A stretch of 64,000 bases of DNA from Corallococcus soli (GTDB lineage: Bacteria; Myxococcota; Myxococcia; Myxococcales; Myxococcaceae). Made by a program: the position numbers and the translations under genes. This document shows, one piece after another, positions 1 to 34,828 of this stretch. The stretch's first letter is position 1, and every line of letters begins with the position of its first letter. Location of the stretch: NCBI RefSeq assembly GCF_014930455.1, contig NZ_JAAIYO010000012.1, positions 1 through 64,000 of the forward strand, read 5' to 3'. The notes beneath the pieces were generated by a model. That model was not told the origin of the DNA. It ran no database searches and was given only the letters and a program-made list of their open reading frames with translations.

Positions 1-24728
<24,728 letters not shown>

Positions 24729-24737
24729 GGTGTAGCC

Positions 24738-27700
24738 CTAGCCCTCCGACCCGTCTGCATCGTTGATGAGCGCCGCGAGCGCCCCCAGCTGCGAGTCATC
24801 CAGGCCCGCGAGGGGGAAATCCACGGATGACAGCGCCGCCTTCGTGTCCTGCGCCTCGCTGCCCAACGTGCGCAGCGCCGCGAGGACGTCTCCGGCGAGC
24901 TTCGCCGCCGTTCCCTGCGTGTACGTCCCGTCGTCGTAGGCGCAGCGCACGTGCAGGCACCCGCCGGACAGGAACGTCTCCACCGCCAGCGCGTACCCAC
25001 CCGTCACACGGTGGGCCCCGGGCGTCAGGGCCGCGCCGAAGGGCGCCGCGTCCTCCGCCGGATCCACCGCGCCCAGGTGCCGCACGATCAGCTCTGCCCG
25101 GGGCAGGCGGCGCAGGCGCTCGGCCAGCTCGCCGTGAGGCCCGTCGCGCAGCAGCCCGAAGCCGATGCCCCGGCGCGGCACGCGGCGCATGCGCTCCTTC
25201 GCGGCCTTGAGCGCGTCACCGGCCCCCTGTCCGCGCTCCAGCTCCAGCAGCAGCGGCCAGGTGACGTCGAAGCAGCCCACCGTGCGGGAGAAGTCCTGGC
25301 CGTCGAACGCGTCGCGTCCGTCCGTCATGACGTCCACCCGCAGCCGTCCGCCGCCCGTCCAGGTCGCCAGCGCCTGTCCCAGCGCCGCCAGCGCGCCCTC
25401 CGCCACGTCCGCGCGCCACGTGCCGGACAGCTTCTCGTGGAGCCGCCGCGTCTCGTCCTCCGACAGCGACACCTCCACGACCCGCGCCGCCCCCGACGGG
25501 CTCCCCGCGCGCTCCACCGGCAGCTTCGTGGCGCCCTCCGTCGCGGCGCCCGTCCACACCGACTCCTCCTTGCGCAGCGAATCCGAGGCGGCTTCCTCCG
25601 CCAGCCGCTCCGCCCAGCGCTTGAAGGACGCCGTCTTCGCGCGCAGGGCCGGCCCGCCGCGCGCATGGCGCACGGCCGCGGACAGGTCCTCCACCAGCAG
25701 TCGCCACGAGGCCCCGTCCACCGCGAGCCCGTGCGCCGCGATCAGCAACTGTCCACCCGCGCCACCCTCCAGCCGCACCCACGCGGCCGACACGAGCGGC
25801 CCGGAGCCGACGTCCAGCTTCGCACGGAGCTTCTCCTCCTCGCCGTGCAGCGCCGCCTCGTGCTCGGCGGCGGGCAGGGCGCGCAGGTCCACCTCCGCGA
25901 AGGACACCTCCGCGCCCGGAGCGGTGCCCGCCTGCTGCCAGCCGGACACGCCCCGCGTGAAGCGCAGGCGCAACGCGTCGTGGTGCGACAGCACGGAGGT
26001 CAGGGCCTGGGACAGCACGGCCGCGTCCGCCGGACCGCGCACCGCCACCCGGGCCACCCGGGTGGACGCTCCCTGCGCGGACTCCAGCAGCCGACGCTGC
26101 TCGGGCGTGAGCGGGGCAGGGCCCACCACCGGGCCCTGTTCGGCCTGCTTCGCCACGATGCCGGCGATCATCGCCGCCAGCTCCGCGATGGTGGAGTACT
26201 GGAAGAACTGCTGCGGGCTCAGCTGCAAGCCGGACTGGCTGCCGCGCGCGATGATCTGGATGGCCTGCACGGAGTCGCCGCCCAGCTCGAAGAAGTTGTC
26301 GTTCACGCCGACACGGTCGATGCCGAGCACCGTCTGCCAGGCCTCCGCGATGCGCTGCTCGATGTCGTTGCGCGGCGCCACGTACTCCGTCTTCAGCTTG
26401 GGACGGGCCTGCTGCTCGCCGGGGGCGCGCGTGTCGCCCACCGCCTGGAGCACCCGCTCACGGACGACCTCGTCCGTGTGGGCGATGGTCGCGTGCAGGT
26501 CGCGCACGGACACCACCACCTGGGACGCCAGCGCGGACGCCAGGATGCGCTCCAGCGCCACCACGCCCTCACGTGGGGAGATCTCCTGGCGCTCCTCGGT
26601 GGGGAGCACCTTCGCCAGCGCGGACTCGCGAGCGGCGGCGGCCAGGGCGCGCAGCTCGGCGGCGGGGTCGTTGACGCGCTTCTGCGTCAGCCGCTCCACC
26701 TCCACCAGGACGCGGCCCTGCTCGTCCATCATCGTGAGGTCGAAGGCGAGCGTCTCATCGCCGTTGGACGACTCGTTGGCCCGGAAGCGCGCGTGGCTGT
26801 ACACGCGGCGCGGCAGCTCGCCGTGCAGGCGCAGCACCTTGTAGCCGAAGGGCAGGTAGTAGCCGTGCTCCGCCAGGAAGCTCTTGGCGATGCCCGACGT
26901 GCGGTCGATGAGCGACGGGTGGAAGAGGAGCTGCTCGAAGTCGCCGGTGAACTCCGGCATCAGCTCCAGCACCATCAGCAGCTCGTTGTCACCCGGGAGG
27001 ATGGCCTGGACGCTGCGCCAGCGCGGCCCCAGCTCCTGCTCGTACTCGGCCTCCAGCGACTGCGGGCGCGGCTTGTCGCAGCGCTTGCGGATGGCCTCCA
27101 GGTCCTCCACGCGCGCCACGCGGGGTCCGCCGAAGCGCACCCGGCCCGCCGAGTGGTCCGTGCCCTTGCCCACTCCGCCCGGCGGCAGGCTCTTCACGCC
27201 CCAGCGGTAGCCGTCCCCGTCCTTCTCCAGGGTGAGGCGCACCTCGCGCGTCTCGTTCTCCGGCACGCGCAGCGGCGCGAGGAAGTAGTTGTCCAGCAGC
27301 TCGATGGTGCGGCCCTTGGCCTCGTCCGCCACCGCGGCGCGCACCATCTCGAAGTACGTCACGCCCGGCACCGTGGGGTTGCCGAGGATGCGGTGCTCGT
27401 CCGTCACCCACTGCGAGCGCGGCTCGCCGAAGGTGCCGGAGAAGACCTTGCGCTGCGGCGTGTCCACGAGGCAGCGGTGGACGAACGGGTGCGGAATCGC
27501 CCGGCCCTCGCCCGTCTGCGTCGCCGGGCGCGCGGCCATGCCGACCTCGTCCCACGCGCCCCAGTTGATGGACACCGCGTAGGTGCCCGTGCGGGCCTGG
27601 AACGCGCGGGTGAAGGCGTCCAGGTACGCGTTGGCCGCCGTGTAGTCCACCTGACCGAAGCGGCCCACCACCGTGGTGAGCGACGAGCAGGCCGCGAAGA

Positions 27701-30700
27701 AGTCCAGCCGCTCGCCTTCCAGCACCGCCCCGAGCACGCGCGTGCCCGTCACCTTGGGCGCGAGCACCGCCGTCGCCGCCTCGCGCGTCTTCAACTGGAG
27801 CAGCCCGCCGCCCGGCACACCGGCCGCGTGGATGACGCCATGGAGCGCGCCGAAGCGTTCGCGCGCGGTGGCCACCACGGCCCGCATGCGCTCCAGGTCC
27901 GTCACGTCCGCGCTGAGCGCCAGCACCTGCGCGCCCTTCTCCTCCAGGCGCTGCACGGCCTGGATGCGGCGGCGCGTGGCCTCGTCAGCGGAGGCCTCCA
28001 GGTGCTTCGCCCACTCCTCGCGCGGAGGCACCACCGCGCGCCCGACGAGCACCAGCCGCGCGCGGCACTTCTCCGCCAGCGCTTCCGCGAACGACAGGCC
28101 GATGCCGCCCAGGCCGCCGGTGATGAGGTACACGCCGCCTTCGCGCAGCGGCACCGCCGATTCGGGGCCTTCCTCCAGGCGCACCTCCTCGAAGTCGCGC
28201 ACCCAGCGGCGGCCACCGCGGAAGGCCACCACGGGCTCCTCCGCGTCCGACGCCAGCTCCGCCGCCAGCAGCTCCACCAGCCGTCCGGCCTGGAAGCTGG
28301 TGGGCGCGGGCAGGGTGACGTCCACGCTGCGGCAGTGCACGTGGGGCAGCTCGCGCGGGATGACGTTGGTGGGGCCCAGCGCCACGGCCTGCTCCGGCGA
28401 CACCAGGTCCCCGCCCGTGACCTCCTGCATGCCGTTGGACACCAGCGTCAGGCGCACCGGCTTGCCCGTCGTGTGCGCGCCCAGGGCCTGCGCCAGGTGC
28501 AGGGGGCTGAAGAAGGACCGCTCGACGACGTCCTCCGTCGCCGCGCCCGAGCCCTCGGCGGTGATGCCGGTGAGGTGGACGATGCGCTCCGGCAGCCGTC
28601 CGTCCGCCGCCAGCTCCGACAGCAGCGCCGCATAGTCCTCGCGGCGGCTGGGGTTCAGCTCGTACGCGTCCGCGCCCGTGCGGCGGAACTCACGGCCCTG
28701 GCTGACCTCCACCAGCGCGTGGCCCTGCTGGCGCAGTCGCGTGGCCAGCTTCGCGCCCAGGCCCGCCTTGTCTTGCAGGAGCAGCCACGGCGCCGCCTTC
28801 GCGTCGGCGGCTCCCGAGGTGGCCACCTTCGGCGCGGACTCCTTCCACACCGGCAGCCAGAACCAGCCCGCCACGTCCTGACGCTTCTCCAGCGAACCGC
28901 CGCGCTTCGCCTGGGCGCTGGTGGAGGAGCGCAGGTCCACCCAGTAGCGCTGACGCTCGAAGGGGTAGGTGGGCAGCGGCTCGCGGCGGCGCGTCTCGCC
29001 GTCGAAGTAGCCCGGCGCGTCCACGCCCAGCAGCCACAGGTGGCCGAGCGTGCGCAGCAGGTACTCCGCCTCCGGCGTGGATTCGCCCACGGAGGGCAGC
29101 GTGGTGTGCATGGACTGGGTGGGCTTCTTGCGCGGGTGCCAGCGCGCCAGCGACTGGAGCGCCTTGCCCGGACCCACCTCCAGCAGCACCGCTTCGGACT
29201 CCTTCAGCAGCTCATCCAGGCCGTCCGCGAAGCGCACCGGCTGGCGCAGGTGCTTCGCCCAGTAGTCGGGCGACGTCGCCTGCTCGGCGGTGATCCACGT
29301 CCCCGTCACGTTGGAGATGAAGCGCAGCTTCGGCGCGGAGGGCTTCGCCTTCGCCACCGCGTCCCGGAAGGCGCCGACGATGGGGTCCATCATCGCGGAG
29401 TGGAACGCGTGCGACGTGCGCAGCCGGCGCGCCAGCACGTCCTTGGCCGCGAGCCGCTTCTCCAGCGCCTCGATGGCCGCGGGGGGACCCGCGACGACGC
29501 AGGAGCCCGGCGCGTTGGCGGCGGCGACCTCCAGGCCCTCGCTCAACAGGGGGCGCACGTCCGCCTCCGCGAGCTGCACGGACAGCATGGCGCCCGGCGG
29601 GCAGGACTGCATGAGCCGGCCCCGGGTGGCCACCAGCTCCAGCGCGTCCTCCAGCGTGAAGACGCCGGCCAGGCAGGCCGCGACGTACTCGCCCACGCTG
29701 TGGCCAATCATCGCCGCGGGCTCCAGGCCCCACGACAGCAGCAGCTTCGCCAGCGCGTACTCCACGACGAAGAGGGCCGGCTGGGTGACGGCCGTCTGCT
29801 CCAGCTTCGCGGCGGCCTGCGCGTCCTGCGTGTCGGCGCCGAACACCAGCGGCTTCAGGTCCAGCCCGTGGCGCTTCGACAGCAGCTCCAGGCAGCGGTC
29901 CGCCTCCTCACGGAAGACGGCCTCGTTCCGGTACAGGGACGCGGCCATGCCCGGGTGCTGCGAGCCCTGGCCGGGGAACATGAACATCACCGGCCGGGTG
30001 ACGCGCTCCTGGGTGCGGGTGATGACGCGATCCGGGGACAGCGTGGCCAGCGCCTGCGCGGCCTCCTCCACGGTGCGCACCACGACGAAGCGGCGGTGCT
30101 CGAAGGCCTTGCGGCCCATCTGGAGCGTGAAGGCCACGTCCGCCAGGTTCAGGTCCGGGTGCGCCTTCAGGTGCTCCGCCAGCCGCGTCGTCGCCGTCTC
30201 CAGCGCCGCGTCCGAGCGCGCGGACACCACCAGCAGCTGGTGCTCGCGCGAGGGCCCGGACGGCGCGCGCTCCGGCGCCTCCTCCAGGACGACGTGCGCG
30301 TTGGTGCCGCCCAGGCCGAACGCGCTCACGCCCGCGCGGCGCGGGGCCGGGGCGTTCCAGTCCTGGAGCTTCGCGTTGACGTAGAAGGGGCTGCTCGCGA
30401 AGTCGATCTCGGGGTTGGGCTTCTCGAAGCCGAGGCTGGGCGGCAGCTGCCGGTGCTTCAGCGTCAGCGCCGTCTTGATGAGGCCCGCGATGCCGGCGGC
30501 CGTGTCCAGGTGGCCCACGTTGCTCTTCACGGAGCCCAGGCCGCAGTAGCCGTTGCGCGTGGCGCCGCCGCCCCGGAACGCCTTCGTCAGCGCCTTCACT
30601 TCAATCGGGTCGCCCATGGGCGTGCCCGTGCCGTGCGCTTCGACGTAGGTGATGGTGTCCGGGTCCACGCCGGACAGCGCGTGCGCCATGCCGATGACCT

Positions 30701-31595
30701 CGGCCTGGCCGTTCACGCTGGGCGCGGTGTAGCCGACCTTGTCCGTGCCGTCGTTGTTGAGGGCGCCGCCGCGGATGACCGCGTGGATGACGTCGCCGTC
30801 CGCGATGGCGTCCGACAGGCGCTTGAGCACCACCGCGCCCGCGCCGCTGCCGCCCACCGTGCCCTGCGCGTTCGCGTCGAACGGGCGGCAGTGCCCGTCC
30901 GGAGAACCGATGCCGCGCTCGGTGTAGAGGTAGCCCGTCTTCTGCGGGACGGTGAGGGTGACGCCGCCCGCCAGCGCCGTGTCGCACTGGAAGCTCAGCA
31001 GGCTCTGGCACGCGTGGTACACGGCCACGAGCGACGTGGAGCACGCGGTCTGCACCGTCACCGCCGGGCCCTTGAGGTCCAGCTTGTAGGCGACGCGCGT
31101 GGCCAGGTGGTCGTTCTTGTTGTGGATGACGGCCTGGAACGCGTTCACCGTCCCCGTCAGGTGGCCGGCCGACGACAGGTTGTAGAGCAGGTAGCCGTTG
31201 GCGCCCGCGCCCGCGTAGATGCCGATGGGCCCCTTGGCGCGCGACGGATCATGCCCCGCGGACTCCAGGGCCTCCCAGGCGCACTCCATGAAGAGGCGCT
31301 GCTGGGGGTCGGTGATCTCCGCCTCGCGCGGGGACAACTCGAAGAAGCGCGCATCGAACTGGTCGATGCCGTCCAGCAAGGCGCGCGCCTTGACGTACTT
31401 CGGATCCTTCAGCTCCGCGGGGTCGATGGCGGCGCGATCCAGCTCCTCGTCCTTGAGGAAGGTGATGGACTCCACGCCCTCCTGGAGGTTCTTCCAGAAA
31501 GCGTCCGGGGTGCTGGCGCCGGGAAACCGGCACGCCATGCCCACGATCGCCACGCCTTCCATCCGAGGAGCGTCCTGTTCGACGTCGCTGCTCAT
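24738..31595 (-). CDS. Type I polyketide synthase: KS-AT-KR-DH-ACP with inactive epimerization domain
   Basis: 2285 residues. KS (12-435): TACSTSL active site, VEAHGTGTPMGD and KSNVGHLDTAAG. AT (about 535-855): GHSVGE and HAFH, the malonyl-CoA signature. KR: cofactor loop GGLGGIG near residue 1155, catalytic Ser and Tyr in ACSSLTTVVG and VDYTAAN; no LDD motif, which argues against a B-type KR. DH (about 1370-1640): HRILGNPTVPG and HPSLIDRTSG, where the Asp is present but the usual Gln/His four residues on is Gly. ACP: LGGDSVQAIQ near residue 1775. The last 430 residues have the fold of an epimerization domain with its catalytic residues replaced. The KR precedes the DH, the reverse of the usual order. 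The protein would add a malonyl C2 unit, reduce it and perhaps dehydrate it. ATG overlaps the previous stop; AGGGG lies upstream. Confidence 0.95.
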   Translation of the reverse strand: MSSDVEQDAPRMEGVAIVGMACRFPGASTPDAFWKNLQEGVESITFLKDEELDRAAIDPAELKDPKYVKARALLDGIDQFDARFFELSPREAEITDPQQRLFMECAWEALESAGHDPSRAKGPIGIYAGAGANGYLLYNLSSAGHLTGTVNAFQAVIHNKNDHLATRVAYKLDLKGPAVTVQTACSTSLVAVYHACQSLLSFQCDTALAGGVTLTVPQKTGYLYTERGIGSPDGHCRPFDANAQGTVGGSGAGAVVLKRLSDAIADGDVIHAVIRGGALNNDGTDKVGYTAPSVNGQAEVIGMAHALSGVDPDTITYVEAHGTGTPMGDPIEVKALTKAFRGGGATRNGYCGLGSVKSNVGHLDTAAGIAGLIKTALTLKHRQLPPSLGFEKPNPEIDFASSPFYVNAKLQDWNAPAPRRAGVSAFGLGGTNAHVVLEEAPERAPSGPSREHQLLVVSARSDAALETATTRLAEHLKAHPDLNLADVAFTLQMGRKAFEHRRFVVVRTVEEAAQALATLSPDRVITRTQERVTRPVMFMFPGQGSQHPGMAASLYRNEAVFREEADRCLELLSKRHGLDLKPLVFGADTQDAQAAAKLEQTAVTQPALFVVEYALAKLLLSWGLEPAAMIGHSVGEYVAACLAGVFTLEDALELVATRGRLMQSCPPGAMLSVQLAEADVRPLLSEGLEVAAANAPGSCVVAGPPAAIEALEKRLAAKDVLARRLRTSHAFHSAMMDPIVGAFRDAVAKAKPSAPKLRFISNVTGTWITAEQATSPDYWAKHLRQPVRFADGLDELLKESEAVLLEVGPGKALQSLARWHPRKKPTQSMHTTLPSVGESTPEAEYLLRTLGHLWLLGVDAPGYFDGETRRREPLPTYPFERQRYWVDLRSSTSAQAKRGGSLEKRQDVAGWFWLPVWKESAPKVATSGAADAKAAPWLLLQDKAGLGAKLATRLRQQGHALVEVSQGREFRRTGADAYELNPSRREDYAALLSELAADGRLPERIVHLTGITAEGSGAATEDVVERSFFSPLHLAQALGAHTTGKPVRLTLVSNGMQEVTGGDLVSPEQAVALGPTNVIPRELPHVHCRSVDVTLPAPTSFQAGRLVELLAAELASDAEEPVVAFRGGRRWVRDFEEVRLEEGPESAVPLREGGVYLITGGLGGIGLSFAEALAEKCRARLVLVGRAVVPPREEWAKHLEASADEATRRRIQAVQRLEEKGAQVLALSADVTDLERMRAVVATARERFGALHGVIHAAGVPGGGLLQLKTREAATAVLAPKVTGTRVLGAVLEGERLDFFAACSSLTTVVGRFGQVDYTAANAYLDAFTRAFQARTGTYAVSINWGAWDEVGMAARPATQTGEGRAIPHPFVHRCLVDTPQRKVFSGTFGEPRSQWVTDEHRILGNPTVPGVTYFEMVRAAVADEAKGRTIELLDNYFLAPLRVPENETREVRLTLEKDGDGYRWGVKSLPPGGVGKGTDHSAGRVRFGGPRVARVEDLEAIRKRCDKPRPQSLEAEYEQELGPRWRSVQAILPGDNELLMVLELMPEFTGDFEQLLFHPSLIDRTSGIAKSFLAEHGYYLPFGYKVLRLHGELPRRVYSHARFRANESSNGDETLAFDLTMMDEQGRVLVEVERLTQKRVNDPAAELRALAAAARESALAKVLPTEERQEISPREGVVALERILASALASQVVVSVRDLHATIAHTDEVVRERVLQAVGDTRAPGEQQARPKLKTEYVAPRNDIEQRIAEAWQTVLGIDRVGVNDNFFELGGDSVQAIQIIARGSQSGLQLSPQQFFQYSTIAELAAMIAGIVAKQAEQGPVVGPAPLTPEQRRLLESAQGASTRVARVAVRGPADAAVLSQALTSVLSHHDALRLRFTRGVSGWQQAGTAPGAEVSFAEVDLRALPAAEHEAALHGEEEKLRAKLDVGSGPLVSAAWVRLEGGAGGQLLIAAHGLAVDGASWRLLVEDLSAAVRHARGGPALRAKTASFKRWAERLAEEAASDSLRKEESVWTGAATEGATKLPVERAGSPSGAARVVEVSLSEDETRRLHEKLSGTWRADVAEGALAALGQALATWTGGGRLRVDVMTDGRDAFDGQDFSRTVGCFDVTWPLLLELERGQGAGDALKAAKERMRRVPRRGIGFGLLRDGPHGELAERLRRLPRAELIVRHLGAVDPAEDAAPFGAALTPGAHRVTGGYALAVETFLSGGCLHVRCAYDDGTYTQGTAAKLAGDVLAALRTLGSEAQDTKAALSSVDFPLAGLDDSQLGALAALINDADGSEG
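24790..26120 (-). other. Degenerate epimerization domain after the PKS carrier domain
   Basis: The carrier has the GGDS form usual before E domains. The domain has HHDALRLRF at its start, AAHGLAVDGASWR where active E domains have HHxxxDGxSWR (residues 1955-1961, the second His replaced by Gly), and VMTDGRD in place of EGHGRE, which loses the catalytic Glu. RTVGCF replaces RTVGWF. The fold is clear; the chemistry should be absent. Confidence 0.85.
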
Positions 31596-34500
31596 CGCTT
31601 ACCCCTGGCCTTCATCAAGAGGGCCTGTTGCTGCATCGCCTGGAGTTGTTTCTTCGCGCGCTCGTCACGCGCCTGTTGCTGCCGGGACTCCTGGGCCGCG
31701 TTCTCCGGGGCCTGTCCCAGGTACTTCGCCAACGACGCCACGGTGGGGTGCTGGAACAGCTCCACCATGGAGAGGCGCCGGCCCATCAACACCGACAGCT
31801 TCTCGTGCACCTGCACCATGAGGAGCGAGTGGCCCCCCAAATCGAAGAAGCTGCTGTGCAGGCCCACCCGGTCCACCTTGAGGGCCTCCTGCCAGATGGC
31901 CGCGATGCGCTGCTCCAGCTCCGTGACGGGCGCCTCGTAGGACGCCGCGTCCGGGCGCGCCGCCACCGGCTCCGGCAGCGCGCCCCGGTCCACCTTGCCG
32001 TTGCGGTTGAGCGGCAGCCGGGGCAGCGCCATGAAGAAGGTGGGGAGCATGAACTCCGGCACCCGTTCGCGCAGGAAGGCGCGCAGCTCCAGCGCCAGGT
32101 TGGCCATGGCCAGCTCGCCGTCCGCGGGCACTCCACCGCGGGGCACGAAGTAGGCCACCAGCCGCGCGTCCTCCTTCGTGCCGCGCACGACGACGACCGC
32201 CTCGCCCACCTGCGGGTGCGAGCGCAGCTGCGCTTCGATTTCACCGGGCTCGATGCGGTAGCCCCGCACCTTCACCTGGAAGTCGGCGCGGCCCTGGAAG
32301 TCGATGCGGCCATCCTCGCGGTAGCGGCCCACGTCGCCCGTGCGGTACAGGCGCGCACCCGGCACGGGGCTGAACGGATCCGGCACGAAGCGCTCGGCGG
32401 TGAGGTCCGGCCGGCCTTCGTAGCCCCGGCCCACGCCCGCGCCGCCGATGAACAGCTCGCCGGGCACGCCCAGGGGAAGCTCCCGCAGGCCCGCGTCCAG
32501 GACGTGCACCCGCACGTTGCCCAGCGGCCCGCCGATGCTCGGCTGCGCCGAGTCCGCGATGGGGCACGCCGTGGCGTTCACCGTGCACTCGGTGGGGCCG
32601 TACATGTTGACGAAGCGAGTGTGCGTGAGCGGCGCGAGGTCCGCCCAGGTGCGAGCGTCGATGGCCTCTCCGCCCACCAGCACCAGGGCCGGGGAGAAGT
32701 CCGCGTCGCGCCCCAGGCCCTGCGCCAGCAGCGGTCCCAGCAGCGACGGCGTGCAGTCCACGACGTCCACGGCGTGGCGCTGGACCCACGCGCGCATGCG
32801 CACCGCGTCCGGCCGCACCTCTTCCGGGACGATGTGCAGCGAGTGGCCGTTGAGCAACTGGAGCCACTGCTTCACGGAGGCGTCGAACACGAGCGGCGCG
32901 TTGACGCTCACCCGCAGGCCGGGGCCGCGCCCCTGGTAGACGACGTCGCGCAGCGTGGCGGCCAGGTTGAGCGCCGAGCGGTGCGGGATCATCACGCCCT
33001 TGGGGCGGCCCGTGGAGCCGGACGTGAAGATGACGTAGGCGGCGTTCTCCGGGGAGAGCGTCACGTCGGGCGCCTGGGGAGACGCGGCGGCCAGGGCTTC
33101 GGTCTCCTGGTCCAGGCAGACGAAGGCATGGGCACCGTCCGGCAGGGACGCGCGCAGGTGGGAGCGCGTGACGACGAGCGGCGCGCCGGACTGCTGGATG
33201 ACGTAGGCCAGTCGCTCACGCGGGTAGGTCGGATCCAGCGGCACGAAGGTGCCCCCGGCCTTGAGGACGCCGAGCAGCACTACGAACTGCTCCACGGACC
33301 GCTCCAGGCACACCGCCACGCGCGTCTCGGTCCCGACGCCCCGCGAGCGCAGGTGCGACGCGATCCGGTTGGCCCGCTCCAGCAGCGCGGCGAAGGAGAG
33401 CTGTTCGTCCTCGAAGGCGACCGCCACGGCGTCCGGACGGGTGCGGGCCACGGCGTCGAAGCGCGCGGGCAGCGTGTCCTGCGTGTCGTGGTCCCGGGCG
33501 GTGCGGTTGAAGTCCGTCAGCCGGAGGAGCTCCCCAGGGCCCACCCAGGACAGGGACTCCAGCGCGCGCTCGGGCGTGGCCACCGCCGAGACGAGCAGGG
33601 TCTCCAGGCGCTCCAGCAACCGGGAGGCCTCCTCGGACGTGTACGCGCCTTCGTCGTGGTGCAGCTCCAGCGACAGCGGCCCCAGGCCGCGCACCAGGGC
33701 CAGGGTCAGCTCGGCGCGCTCCGCGTGAGCCTCCAGGTGGGTGAGGGACAGCGTCAGCCCCGCAGCGCGCACGGGCTCCGGCCACGCGACGTCCTCGAAG
33801 GCGAAGGAGCGGAGGGGTGGGGAGCCGCTGGTGCCGGGCAGGGCGCTCAATGTGTCGAAGTCGTCCTGCCAGGCGGCGGTCTCGCGAACGCTGCGCGCCA
33901 CGTCGCGCACGAGCGCTTCGAAGCTCGCGCCGTGCGATGCGCGCACGGGCAGCCAGCGCTCGAAGAGGCCGAGCGCCGCGTCCAGGCCCTCGTAGCCACG
34001 GCCTTCAACGCGCACGGAGACGCACGCATCATCGCCGCCGGCCATGCGCGCCAGCAGTCGGGACCAGCCCGCGAGCACGACGTCCGCCAGCGGGACGCCC
34101 AGTCGGAGGGCCAGTGCCTCCAGGGCCGTGGCCGTGTCGGGGGACAGCGCGCGGGACTGACGACCGATGCGCAGGCCGAGCGCGTCCGTGCCCGTGCGGC
34201 GCGTGGGCAGGGAAGCGCCGATGGCGCCCGTCAGGTCGCGCTCCTTCCAGAAGCGCCGTCCGTCCGCGCTGTCGTCGGATTCGAGGATCTGGTGGAAGAC
34301 CTCCGCCACGTCCGCGTACTGCGGAGGCGGCTCTTCGTCCGCCGCCGCCGGGGCCGTCAACGCCCGCCCCAGCTCGCGCGCGAGCACGGCGAACGTCTGG
34401 CGATCCGCGGAGAGCGCGGGCACCTCCACGATCAGCGCATGCCGGTCCTGGCCCAGCACCGCGAGCCGCCACGGCTTCAGCGCGTCCAGCGAAGCAGCCG

Positions 34501-34828
34501 GCGCCGACTCAGCGCCTGGCGCCTCCAGCCGTGCGGCCTGCTCGGCTTCGGGAAGGGCGCTCCAGTCGAGCACCTCCAGGACGGTGGCCGGGACCTCGCC
34601 GGGCACCTGCACCGCGGCACTCGTTCCCGCGAGGTGACGGTAGGCGGTGCGCAGCACCTCGTGCTCGGAGACCAGCCCGCGCACCGCGCGCTCCAAGCGC
34701 GCCACGTCGAGCGTCCCCTCCAGGTCGAACACGGCCCGGGCACGCGAAGACGCCCCCGGAGCGGCGGTCAGGAGGGTCCAGAGTCTTGCCTGCTGGGGGG
34801 AGAGCCGGAATCCGGTTGGCTGCGTCAC
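31592..34828 (-). CDS. NRPS module: dead C domain, A domain (Glu/Gln-type), PCP
   Basis: 1078 residues with a GTG start. Residues 1-430 keep the condensation fold (RLSPQQARLW) but the catalytic motif reads PALSADR at residues 137-143, so both His and the Gly are gone. The A domain (about 445-945) has intact [18 protein letters not shown] and NGKVDRG and the pocket DAKDLGMVNK, close to Glu DAKDLGVVDK. The PCP has LGGHSLLMVQ near residue 1000, followed by a charged, Gln-rich tail that could be a docking segment. It should load a Glu/Gln-type residue, the first amino acid of the line, with the condensation done by the C domain at the end of the FAAL protein. The stop overlaps the PKS start by 4 bp. 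Confidence 0.94.
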   Translation of the reverse strand: MTQPTGFRLSPQQARLWTLLTAAPGASSRARAVFDLEGTLDVARLERAVRGLVSEHEVLRTAYRHLAGTSAAVQVPGEVPATVLEVLDWSALPEAEQAARLEAPGAESAPAASLDALKPWRLAVLGQDRHALIVEVPALSADRQTFAVLARELGRALTAPAAADEEPPPQYADVAEVFHQILESDDSADGRRFWKERDLTGAIGASLPTRRTGTDALGLRIGRQSRALSPDTATALEALALRLGVPLADVVLAGWSRLLARMAGGDDACVSVRVEGRGYEGLDAALGLFERWLPVRASHGASFEALVRDVARSVRETAAWQDDFDTLSALPGTSGSPPLRSFAFEDVAWPEPVRAAGLTLSLTHLEAHAERAELTLALVRGLGPLSLELHHDEGAYTSEEASRLLERLETLLVSAVATPERALESLSWVGPGELLRLTDFNRTARDHDTQDTLPARFDAVARTRPDAVAVAFEDEQLSFAALLERANRIASHLRSRGVGTETRVAVCLERSVEQFVVLLGVLKAGGTFVPLDPTYPRERLAYVIQQSGAPLVVTRSHLRASLPDGAHAFVCLDQETEALAAASPQAPDVTLSPENAAYVIFTSGSTGRPKGVMIPHRSALNLAATLRDVVYQGRGPGLRVSVNAPLVFDASVKQWLQLLNGHSLHIVPEEVRPDAVRMRAWVQRHAVDVVDCTPSLLGPLLAQGLGRDADFSPALVLVGGEAIDARTWADLAPLTHTRFVNMYGPTECTVNATACPIADSAQPSIGGPLGNVRVHVLDAGLRELPLGVPGELFIGGAGVGRGYEGRPDLTAERFVPDPFSPVPGARLYRTGDVGRYREDGRIDFQGRADFQVKVRGYRIEPGEIEAQLRSHPQVGEAVVVVRGTKEDARLVAYFVPRGGVPADGELAMANLALELRAFLRERVPEFMLPTFFMALPRLPLNRNGKVDRGALPEPVAARPDAASYEAPVTELEQRIAAIWQEALKVDRVGLHSSFFDLGGHSLLMVQVHEKLSVLMGRRLSMVELFQHPTVASLAKYLGQAPENAAQESRQQQARDERAKKQLQAMQQQALLMKARGKR

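Noticed and set aside
24790..26120. Calling the C-terminal PKS domain a condensation domain
   Set aside because: The GGDS carrier before it and the AVDGASWR and RTVG segments fit the epimerization family better.
24951..31940. Open frame of 2329 codons on the + strand
   Set aside because: It is antisense to the PKS gene and lies opposite conserved KS, AT, KR and ACP motifs. Its protein is rich in Arg, Gln, His and Val with no recognisable domain. Such frames arise from extreme third-position GC bias.
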